Source: SMWN01 sp965221455 (GTDB lineage: Bacteria > Pseudomonadota > Gammaproteobacteria > Eutrophobiales > Eutrophobiaceae). From it: DNA of 64,000 nt. The notes beneath the pieces were generated by a model, which made no database searches, was not told the origin of the DNA, and saw only the letters and a list, made by a program, of their open reading frames with translations. This document shows, one piece after another, positions 54,475-61,935 of this stretch; within the stretch, counting starts at the first letter, position 1; the number at the start of each line of letters is the position of its first letter. A program made the position numbers and the translations under genes. Location: positions 2,294,001 to 2,358,000 of the forward strand of contig OZ244890.1 of the NCBI GenBank assembly GCA_965221455.1, written 5' to 3'.

Positions 54475-57400
54475 TCACTCAACGACGAACCGCAGTTTGT
54501 CCGCATCCTTGCCCTTACAACGCTCGTTTAGGAACGATTCGAAGCGTTTACGCAGGTCCTCCGGTGTCGCAGGGGATCCACCGGTCAATAGCGCCTTTTT
54601 GATTTCATCACTGGTGACCACGATCTTTTCGAGACCGGACAATGCTTCTTGGATGCTTGCCACGAAATCCGGGGTGACCGGATCAGGCAGGTTCTTCGAT
54701 TTCAGGAAGCCCTGGATCAAGTCGCGTTGCGCATCTTTGAGCAGTTCAAAGTTGGCCTGGATGATCGGGTCTTCAAGGTTTTCCAGCAGCGTTTGTTGCC
54801 AGCCAGCCAACATGCGATCCAGTTCATCGTCCAGACCTTTGAGCACGTTGGCTGCCGGCAGCAGCTCGCCTTGTTCATTGGCGGGGCGGAAGCTGCAGTG
54901 GGGACAAACCGGGCTGGCAACGAGTTCGGAATCCACCAGCGAGGCGCAGCTCTTTAGTTTGTCCAGCTTGTCGTCGAAGCCGGTGAGCTGGCCGGTGGGC
55001 ATCAGCGAGATACCCGCCAGCGCACGCAGGGTGGTGATGCGCGAATCCTTGCGCAGGGCGGACTTGGTCTTGTCTTCTGCCACTCCGAGGCGGGCCTTGC
55101 TGTGTTGGGCGACATAGGCAGTGACATAATCTTTCTTCAACGTGGCCAGGCGCTGGCGATACTCTGCGGCATGTTGTACGCTGCGGTCAGCGGCGAGCTG
55201 ATCGAGTATCTCCTTGCGGGCCGTCTGGGCCTGTTGGACCCAGGGATGGTCGGTTGTTGGCACCATCTCGGCCTGGGAGAGATAGGCCGCCGTGGCGCCG
55301 AGTTCGGCGACCAGGTCGCGCAGCTTCTCGACCATATCCAGAACCTCGAAGTTCTTCTTCTGGGTATCGATGTCGGCCTGGGTGATGCGCAGGTTTTTGA
55401 GCTTACCGATGGTATTGTAGGGCGACAGCTTCTCCAGGAACTCCTTGAGCGCTTCCAGCCGTGTGCGCCAATCCTGCAGCTCTTCTTCACGCAGCAGAGA
55501 CTGGCCCCAGAAGCTGAGGCGGCTTTGCAGGTCGGTGCCGACGGTAAGCACTCTTTGCACCTGCTTGGCTACGGCATCCAGCAGTTCCTTGACTGGCTCA
55601 TCCTTACCCTGGGTTGCCATCTGGGCAAGGCCTGAAGGCAGTCCCAGCAGTTCGAACAGCGAGCGCAGTACAGCGACGTTGATCTCTTTGGGTGCCTCGA
55701 CGTGCTTGAGCTGTTGGAGTTCATCCAGTGAGCGTTCGGCCAGCAGGGAGATCTTGCCGGAGTCGATCTTGTCGCCGGTGATGGCCAGCACGATGTCGCC
55801 GGAATAGACCAGGCCGCCCAGCACCGCTACCAGCAGGTCGGGCTCCAGGCGAAAGCGCACCGGTGCGAAGTATTCGACGTCGGTGGGGCCGCTGATCAGT
55901 TCGCTGCGGTTGAGCACCTGACCATGGCCCTTGGCTTGTAGCCGGTTTAATACCTCCTGGGCGTACTTGGAGCGGGTCGGCTCTATGCGGTCGCCGTCCA
56001 GCATTTCCAATGCGTCCAGTATGGCGATGGCGTCCTTGGTGCGAGTGCCGCCGGCCAAGGCCTTGAGCGTATTGGCGATCAGCTGTTTTCGGTTGGCCTC
56101 GGTCACCAGTACCGAGAAGGTGGGGTAGTCCGGCGCCAGGTCCCCGAAATGGGTGCCCAGTGCCAGGCCGGAGGTGACGTTGACGATGTCGCGGAAGTTG
56201 GCGCGCTCATCTGGCCCCAGCCGCAGTTTGTCGCGGATTGATACACCCTTGGCCCATTCCTGCAGGGTCTTGGTTTTACCCTGATAGGTAACCTCGAAGG
56301 CGGACATCTGCTTGTCTTGCAGCCATTTGCTCATGTCGCGCAGGGCATCCTTGGTTTTGTCCAGGCAGATGGCCTTGGCGGCGCCACTGGCGGTTGATGC
56401 CAGTTCCTTGGCGGCGGCATAGAAAGCGAGATGGCGTTTGATGGCTTCGTCTAGCCCTTTGAGGCGGAAGAACACTTCATCCACCTTGCTTTCATCCCGG
56501 AAACGGGGCGGCTCGAAGGGCTGAATGAAGTAGATATAGAAGTCACGCTCCGGCTGCGCCGTGGGTCGGTCGTTGGGTGCCCCGAGGAACAGGTAACCAT
56601 TGCGCTCTACACGGTGGTCCTGCCATTCGACCTGGTGTTGCCAGATCTTGTAACCGGTGACGTAGGCATGCTCATCGGTACATTCCATGAGCTGCATCAG
56701 GGCGCTGTAGTAGGCGCGGTCCAGCGCGTCATCGGATAGTGCTTCCGCACGCTTCTCGATCTGGGCATCGTAGTCGACGTCCTTCTTGAGATCGAGATAA
56801 TACTGTTCGGTGTCCGGCGCCTTGGAGATGAACTGGCCGTTGACCGTTTTGACGATCTCGCGCAGGGTGGTCTGCACTGCGGTCAGCAGGTCATCAGAGG
56901 GTTCGCCGCCCATGTCCTCGATGCCGGGCTGATACAGACAAAGAGTGTCGCGCAACTCTTCGGCCGTTGGCCCAACCGGTACATAGATATCGCCACCGGT
57001 GGTTAGTCGATGCACGGACAATCCCTTGATTACCCGCGCGGCCATGGCCTTGTAGGCCGGTCGGGTAAAGGCCTTCTGCACCCGTTCAGCAAGAACCTCT
57101 GCCACCGCGAGTACCGGACCGATACTGGGGTCTGAGCGCAGGACCGAGTTGGTGGTGACCGTTTCCCAGAATTTATCGTAACCGATCAATCCGGGGTGAT
57201 CGCTTGGCACTGTGTCTTCGAGGACATCCTGAATCTGATCGCGCAGGGTCACCAGTGCACCGCGTTTCTCGGTGAATACCAGCTGCTCGAAGGTGTTGAT
57301 GTAATCGGGGTGCACCGGGAACAGGCGGACGTATTCATCCATCCGCTCGTTCATGTTGCTGTAGAACCTGGAAAAAGGCGTGAGGTAGTTGCGGATCTTG

Positions 57401-58200
57401 TCCTGCTGATCGGCTGATTTCTTGAGTAGACGTTCGGCTACGACAAAGCTCACATCCTGACGGGCAAGTAGTATCTGGGTGAAGCGCTCGCTTACGCGGC
57501 GCAGGCTATCGGCTACATGCTGGAAACGGCTGCTATCAAAGATGGCCTCCTGCACACCAGCGACAAAACGGAAGCGCAGGTGCTTGGTGACTTCACCGAT
57601 TTCCCGCAGGAAAGAGAGATCCAGGACCAGGTCGTGGTCCTTACGAGAGCGCAAGAATTCGAGGAACTCGTCGACGACGAGTAGCAGCCCCTGGTTTGGA
57701 TGCACCTCATCGAAGGCGGCCATCATCTTCTCGAAGGCGGCCTTGTTGTTGACTACCTTGTCGGCGGGCGGAAAGGTGTAGCTGACTCCCTGATTTTCCA
57801 GGAAGAGTTCGAGTTCCTGGGTAATGATATCGCGCAGGGCCATCTGGCTGGAAATTTCGATGCGGTGCACTTTGAACTTGCCCGCGATCGTCTCTGCTGC
57901 TTTAGCGACCTTCGGGTGGTGGATCATCGGGACATAGGCGGTGTCCTCTGCGATTAACGACAACACAGACATCAAGTGCGACTTACCGGTGCCGTAGTTA
58001 CCTACGACGAGCACGCCCTTGTGGTCGACGGATTCATCGAACGAGAGTTGCGGGATCATCTGTTTGGCAATCCGCTCCGCCATGTCATCGGATATGACGT
58101 AGGTTGCGACGAGTTTTTTTGCCTCGTCGGGCCGGTTTGCATCGAGCAACTGAATGACCGATTCAATCGGCTCGAACTGTATAAGATCCCCGTAGCGCAT
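54475..58200 (-). CDS. brxC: BREX-3 P-loop protein BrxC (DUF6079)
   Basis: 1241 residues, the size of BrxC/PglY proteins. Walker A VVGNYGTGKSHLMSVL at about 66-80, Walker B LLLVVDEFLEFLRSR near 180, then long helical regions. DUF6079-type, as in type 3. Putative AAA motor or scaffold that assembles the BREX complex on DNA. brxF ends 24 bp upstream. Confidence 0.93.
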   Translation of the reverse strand: MRYGDLIQFEPIESVIQLLDANRPDEAKKLVATYVISDDMAERIAKQMIPQLSFDESVDHKGVLVVGNYGTGKSHLMSVLSLIAEDTAYVPMIHHPKVAKAAETIAGKFKVHRIEISSQMALRDIITQELELFLENQGVSYTFPPADKVVNNKAAFEKMMAAFDEVHPNQGLLLVVDEFLEFLRSRKDHDLVLDLSFLREIGEVTKHLRFRFVAGVQEAIFDSSRFQHVADSLRRVSERFTQILLARQDVSFVVAERLLKKSADQQDKIRNYLTPFSRFYSNMNERMDEYVRLFPVHPDYINTFEQLVFTEKRGALVTLRDQIQDVLEDTVPSDHPGLIGYDKFWETVTTNSVLRSDPSIGPVLAVAEVLAERVQKAFTRPAYKAMAARVIKGLSVHRLTTGGDIYVPVGPTAEELRDTLCLYQPGIEDMGGEPSDDLLTAVQTTLREIVKTVNGQFISKAPDTEQYYLDLKKDVDYDAQIEKRAEALSDDALDRAYYSALMQLMECTDEHAYVTGYKIWQHQVEWQDHRVERNGYLFLGAPNDRPTAQPERDFYIYFIQPFEPPRFRDESKVDEVFFRLKGLDEAIKRHLAFYAAAKELASTASGAAKAICLDKTKDALRDMSKWLQDKQMSAFEVTYQGKTKTLQEWAKGVSIRDKLRLGPDERANFRDIVNVTSGLALGTHFGDLAPDYPTFSVLVTEANRKQLIANTLKALAGGTRTKDAIAILDALEMLDGDRIEPTRSKYAQEVLNRLQAKGHGQVLNRSELISGPTDVEYFAPVRFRLEPDLLVAVLGGLVYSGDIVLAITGDKIDSGKISLLAERSLDELQQLKHVEAPKEINVAVLRSLFELLGLPSGLAQMATQGKDEPVKELLDAVAKQVQRVLTVGTDLQSRLSFWGQSLLREEELQDWRTRLEALKEFLEKLSPYNTIGKLKNLRITQADIDTQKKNFEVLDMVEKLRDLVAELGATAAYLSQAEMVPTTDHPWVQQAQTARKEILDQLAADRSVQHAAEYRQRLATLKKDYVTAYVAQHSKARLGVAEDKTKSALRKDSRITTLRALAGISLMPTGQLTGFDDKLDKLKSCASLVDSELVASPVCPHCSFRPANEQGELLPAANVLKGLDDELDRMLAGWQQTLLENLEDPIIQANFELLKDAQRDLIQGFLKSKNLPDPVTPDFVASIQEALSGLEKIVVTSDEIKKALLTGGSPATPEDLRKRFESFLNERCKGKDADKLRFVVE

Positions 58201-58224
58201 AAGTTTTCCTCTCTAACCCTTTTT

Positions 58225-58689
58225 TTAAATTTCAAATGGGACCAGGCCATCCAGGCCGTAGTCCTGATATTCCGGATGCCCCATCTGGGCATAGCTCAAT
58301 CGACCATCGGCCAGCTCCCCGGGCCACACTGCCACAACCCGTCGGCTATGGGCGTGTCGCTTGAGCAGATCCAACGGATCGAGCTTGAGCGTCTGATCAA
58401 ATAGCAGCTCGATGTTGTCGAGCAGCAGTAAATCTCCATTGGCGTACTCATCGGCCAGCTCGCGCAGAATGACGTTGGTCTGCAGCGCCCTTTGCCGCTG
58501 AGGTATCGCCGCGAGACGACTTCCAAGCGTCGCCCCGACATTCATTACCTTCATATCCCGCTGATTGGCCAGTTCAGCAAGGAGGGCTGTCTTGCCACTG
58601 CCTGGCTGGCCTATCAACAGGATCAGCTTGCTGTGCAGTGCACCTACTTCGTCGACAAGCTGTGCAAGTTTTTCTAGCATCCGCACCAT
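58225..58689 (-). CDS. brxF: BREX-3 P-loop protein BrxF
   Basis: 154 residues from the ATG at 58689, which overlaps the brxR stop (TGATG). Walker A GQPGSGKT at 27-34, Walker B LLLLDNIELLFD near 88-99. BrxF is specific to type 3 and precedes brxC. A small ATPase; role unknown. Confidence 0.9.
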   Translation of the reverse strand: MVRMLEKLAQLVDEVGALHSKLILLIGQPGSGKTALLAELANQRDMKVMNVGATLGSRLAAIPQRQRALQTNVILRELADEYANGDLLLLDNIELLFDQTLKLDPLDLLKRHAHSRRVVAVWPGELADGRLSYAQMGHPEYQDYGLDGLVPFEI

Positions 58690-59603
58690 CACTCCATCTC
58701 GGCTTCGAGCCGCTGCTGATCAGGCGAGCGATAGCCGGGTGCGAGCACCGCATTCTTAACGCCGTAGATCGCCAGATGGTCTTTCAACCACAGCCGATAC
58801 TCGGGCCCATGCAGGCTGTGGTCTGGCGAACAATCCACACTCCATTTCCGAAGGATGTAGCCTGCGGTGGCTGCCCGGAGTTTCATGCGCAGCACGCCTT
58901 CCTGCATTCCGTAATCCATTTTGGTGATTTCGGGACGCGGTTGGTCAGGATGTGGCACGAGTTCCAACTCGACGATCCGGGTCCACTGAATGTCTTGATC
59001 ACTCGTTTCGTGGGAAGCTACCGGTTGCCCCTTCAGGACCACCGGCCGTTGGATCCTGGTGATTACAAAATCGCGGAATTCTTTTGTCTTGCGGTCGAAA
59101 GCACGCACGTGCCAGCGCAGACCATTATCAAGTAGCGCAAATGGAACGATTTCCCTTTTGGTACGACCGCTGGATATCGAGTGGTACTCAATAGCAAGAG
59201 GACACTCTTGATGGATGGCCCGGGTCACGCTGGCCAACACGTCTAAGTCTGGATGGGTAAGGCGGGATGGAATCTCACTGGATACCCAGGCCTTTATCTG
59301 CATAGGCTCCCCATCGCCGAAGCCCTGCGTTAGCCAGGAAAGCACCCGCTCAGGTGGGAAACTGAAGATCGGCTTAAAATCCTTACCTAATACATAGGAT
59401 TTAGCGCTGGGATCGTAGTCAATGTTCCCTGGAGCGAGGTCTTTGTAGAGTGCCAGATCCCTGGTCGCAGCCGCTGACTGGATCCCAAAACGGGAAACCA
59501 AGTCATGGCGCCGTATCTCTCCGATGAAGTGCACACGCAGCTCAACGAAAGCGAGACGGTCGCGCTGTGGCTGGGTCAGGTCGGCAAGTTGTTCATTCGG
59601 CAT
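58689..59603 (-). CDS. brxR: WYL-domain regulator, BrxR/CapW type
   Basis: 304 residues. N-terminal winged helix (HFIGEIRRHDLVSRFGIQSAAATRDLALYK, about 25-55), a WYL domain (about 120-200: LAIEYHSISSG, RWHVRAFDRKTKEFRDF with the W-H-V variant) and a C-terminal extension domain. BrxR/CapW proteins repress defence operons from inverted repeats and are thought to be released by a nucleotide ligand during infection. First gene of the BREX operon; its promoter region is shared with jetA. Confidence 0.88.
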   Translation of the reverse strand: MPNEQLADLTQPQRDRLAFVELRVHFIGEIRRHDLVSRFGIQSAAATRDLALYKDLAPGNIDYDPSAKSYVLGKDFKPIFSFPPERVLSWLTQGFGDGEPMQIKAWVSSEIPSRLTHPDLDVLASVTRAIHQECPLAIEYHSISSGRTKREIVPFALLDNGLRWHVRAFDRKTKEFRDFVITRIQRPVVLKGQPVASHETSDQDIQWTRIVELELVPHPDQPRPEITKMDYGMQEGVLRMKLRAATAGYILRKWSVDCSPDHSLHGPEYRLWLKDHLAIYGVKNAVLAPGYRSPDQQRLEAEME

Positions 59604-59652
59604 TCTGGGTGCTCATTCGGATTAGCGGATGCTTATGATGATTGTTGCGTAA

Positions 59653-59716
59653 AGTATATGGTCTGCCATACAATCTGGCAATCAGATAAAAGAAAGGCGT
59701 GTATCAGAAATATAAT
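59653..59716. promoter_or_regulatory. brxR promoter, inverted repeats and a jetA -10
   Basis: Minus strand: -35 TTGCCA (59676-59681), 17 bp spacer, -10 TATACT (59653-59658), upstream of brxR. Over it lie two inverted repeats: TGCCA-N7-TGGCA (59664-59680) and TATGG-N4-CCATA (59657-59670). Plus strand: TATAAT at 59711-59716, 38 bp before jetA, without a good -35. A repressor on the repeats could act on both directions. Confidence 0.6.
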
Positions 59717-59754
59717 GATTATGACTGTGTGATGAAAAAGGACATGAGCTCTAA

Positions 59755-61215
59755 ATGAAAGCAGACAAAAACATCGCCGCCTACCGCCGCATGCGCAATC
59801 AGCCGCTGTGGCGGTTGCTCGCTTCTGGCAATGGGCCGACGGTGATTGGTCTGCTGCAGTCACACCTCTATGAAAAGGAGCGCAGCCTGCCGGCCTCGAT
59901 TTTGTTTGAACGGCTGACTCGGGATCTGGAAGAGCTGCGGGCCCAGGGGGATGATTTCCCCCAAACGGTGCAGGCCTATGTAGCCAACTGGCTGGGCGAC
60001 GGCTACCTCGAACGGCGATTCCCGCCGGGCGCCACCGAGGAGGAGTACGAGATCTCAACCGCCACGGTGGAGGCTATCCGTTTTCTATCCGCCATCGCCG
60101 AACCCCATTCCGCGGCGACCGAGAGTCGCCTGTCGCTGGTGATTCATGCGCTGGTGGGGCTGGCTGAGGATACCGATACCGACAAATACCGCCGGATAGA
60201 CCGTCTGATGGCGGAACAGGCCCGCATCGACAAGGAAATCGATGCCATCCAGAAGGGCCAGATGCGCGTCCTGCCGCGTGATACTGCCCTGGAGCGGACC
60301 CGCGAGATCATCTCCCTGGCAGACAACCTGACGGGTGACTTTCGCCGGGTGCGTGATCAGTTCGAACAGCTCAATCGGGATCTGCGCGAGCGCATCATGG
60401 ATAGCGATGGCAATCGGGGCGAGGTGCTCGACTCGCTGTTTGCCGGCATCGATTTGATTGCAGAGAGCGAGGCAGGCCGTACCTTCTCCGCGTTCTGGCG
60501 TCTGCTCACCGATCCCGAGCAGGCGGCGATGCTGGAGGAGTCCCTCGACAGCGTGATGTCACGCGAGTTTGTCGGTGAACTGGATATGCGGGAGCGTCGC
60601 TTCCTCTTGCGTCTCACCCGAAATCTTCTGGAGCAAGGTGGCACCGTCCACGAGGTGTTGCAGACCTTTGCCCGCAGTCTCAAACACTTCGTACAAAGCC
60701 GTGAGTACCTCGAGCAGCGCCGTGTGAACCAGCTATTGAAGGAGGCGCAACGTGCCGCGTTATCGATCAAGGATGAGGTGAAGGCAACCGAGTCGTTGGA
60801 GTATTCCCTGGAGTTGACCAGTAGCCGCTTGCACTCCCTGTCCCAATGGGTGCTCCACGATCCATCGTTGCAGGCGGAGCCAGAGGCGATGCGTGAGGGT
60901 GAACCACCACCCATCGATCTGGAATCGGTGAGTGAGTTGGTGGCGCAGTCGGAGATCGATTTTCGCACTTTGAAAGAGCATGTCTGCTCCTTGCTGGAAC
61001 AGCGAGATCAGGCCTCGATCGGTGATGTACTGGAACACTTTCCGGCCGAGCAGGGACTGGGGAGTGTCGTTGGTCTGCTAGCCCTGGGCAGTCGTCATGG
61101 GATCAAGGGCGACAGTATCGAGACGGTGGCCTGGGTGGGTGAAGATGATCAAGGACGCCGCGCCCGAATTCCAAAAATCTATTTCTTGAGGGATCGCTTA
61201 GATGAACTTGTCTGA
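59755..61215 (+). CDS. jetA: Wadjet subunit JetA (DUF3375)
   Basis: 486 residues, kleisin-like subunit of the plasmid-restricting SMC complex. DUF3375 text: RNQPLWRLLASGNGPTVIGLL at the start, LPASILFERLTRDLEELR, and a long coiled middle (RIDKEIDAIQKGQMRVL; VRDQFEQLNRDLRERIM). The end has IGDVLEHFPAEQGLGSVVGLL, as expected for the C-terminal winged helix. First gene of a plus-strand operon diverging from brxR. Confidence 0.93.
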   Translation: MKADKNIAAYRRMRNQPLWRLLASGNGPTVIGLLQSHLYEKERSLPASILFERLTRDLEELRAQGDDFPQTVQAYVANWLGDGYLERRFPPGATEEEYEISTATVEAIRFLSAIAEPHSAATESRLSLVIHALVGLAEDTDTDKYRRIDRLMAEQARIDKEIDAIQKGQMRVLPRDTALERTREIISLADNLTGDFRRVRDQFEQLNRDLRERIMDSDGNRGEVLDSLFAGIDLIAESEAGRTFSAFWRLLTDPEQAAMLEESLDSVMSREFVGELDMRERRFLLRLTRNLLEQGGTVHEVLQTFARSLKHFVQSREYLEQRRVNQLLKEAQRAALSIKDEVKATESLEYSLELTSSRLHSLSQWVLHDPSLQAEPEAMREGEPPPIDLESVSELVAQSEIDFRTLKEHVCSLLEQRDQASIGDVLEHFPAEQGLGSVVGLLALGSRHGIKGDSIETVAWVGEDDQGRRARIPKIYFLRDRLDELV

Positions 61216-61273
61216 CCATATGTCTGAAGAAAGTGTGTCTGAAGATGGGGCGTCAGAGGAAGAGATGCTGTGA
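61202..61273 (+). CDS. possible 23-codon acidic ORF coupling jetA to jetB
   Basis: ATG overlapping the jetA stop, coding 23 residues rich in Ser and Glu, and ending with a TGA that overlaps the GTG start of jetB by two bases. It lies in a 54-bp gap. May only serve ribosome hand-over; alternatively it marks a once-longer jetB 5' end. Confidence 0.3.
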   Translation: MNLSDHMSEESVSEDGASEEEML

Positions 61274-61935
61274 AGGTAGAGGACACCGAACAGGCGTCGG
61301 ACCAGGCACTCTATCAGGGCGACAGCGGCGAGTTGTCGCTGGATGCCCGCCGTGTGCTGGTACAACTCCTCGCCGGCCCGTCCCTGGATGGTCAGCGGCA
61401 CTCCAAGCTCTGGCCAATCCTGATTCGTGATGAGATGGCCATCCGTAGCCGTTTGTCGGAGTTATTTCTGCAGCTGGTGATCGACCGTGATTTGCAGGTG
61501 GCCTTTACCCGTCAGGCTGAAACGGGCGACCTAGAAGTACCCCGACTCTTGCGTCGTGCCAATCTGACTTTCCTCGATTCGATTCTTCTACTCCACCTGC
61601 GCCAGCGACTCACCCAGGCCGAGGCCCATGGCGACCGTGCGGTGGTATCCACCGACGAGGTCGTCGAGTTTCTCGGGGTTTATGAACAGGCCGGCAACAC
61701 CGACCGGGCGCTGTTCGAGAAGCGCATCCATGCATCCATCGAGAAGATCAAGAAACACAGCATCTTGCGCAAGATTCGCGCAAGCGAAAATCGCTTCGAG
61801 ATCTCACCCACGCTGAAGCTGCTGTTTTCGGCCGAAGAAATTCAGGCGCTGACCCGGATTTACCACGACATGCAAGCAGCAGAAGCGTCGTCTGAACAAG
61901 ATGATGAGATGCAATCAGGGGAGGATCACGAATGA
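61270..61935 (+). CDS. jetB: Wadjet subunit JetB (DUF4194)
   Basis: 221 residues from GTG 61270; the KITE-like subunit of the JetABC motor. DUF4194 text: LLQLLAGPSLD-type opening, LWPILIRDEMAIRSRLSELFLQLVIDRDLQVAF, TFLDSILLLHLRQRLT and HASIEKIKKHSILRKI. Stop overlaps the jetC start (ATGA). Confidence 0.92.
   Translation: MKVEDTEQASDQALYQGDSGELSLDARRVLVQLLAGPSLDGQRHSKLWPILIRDEMAIRSRLSELFLQLVIDRDLQVAFTRQAETGDLEVPRLLRRANLTFLDSILLLHLRQRLTQAEAHGDRAVVSTDEVVEFLGVYEQAGNTDRALFEKRIHASIEKIKKHSILRKIRASENRFEISPTLKLLFSAEEIQALTRIYHDMQAAEASSEQDDEMQSGEDHE

Noticed and set aside
55102..55635. 177-codon plus-strand frame inside brxC
   Set aside because: High GC makes long antisense frames common here; no start signal or domain.
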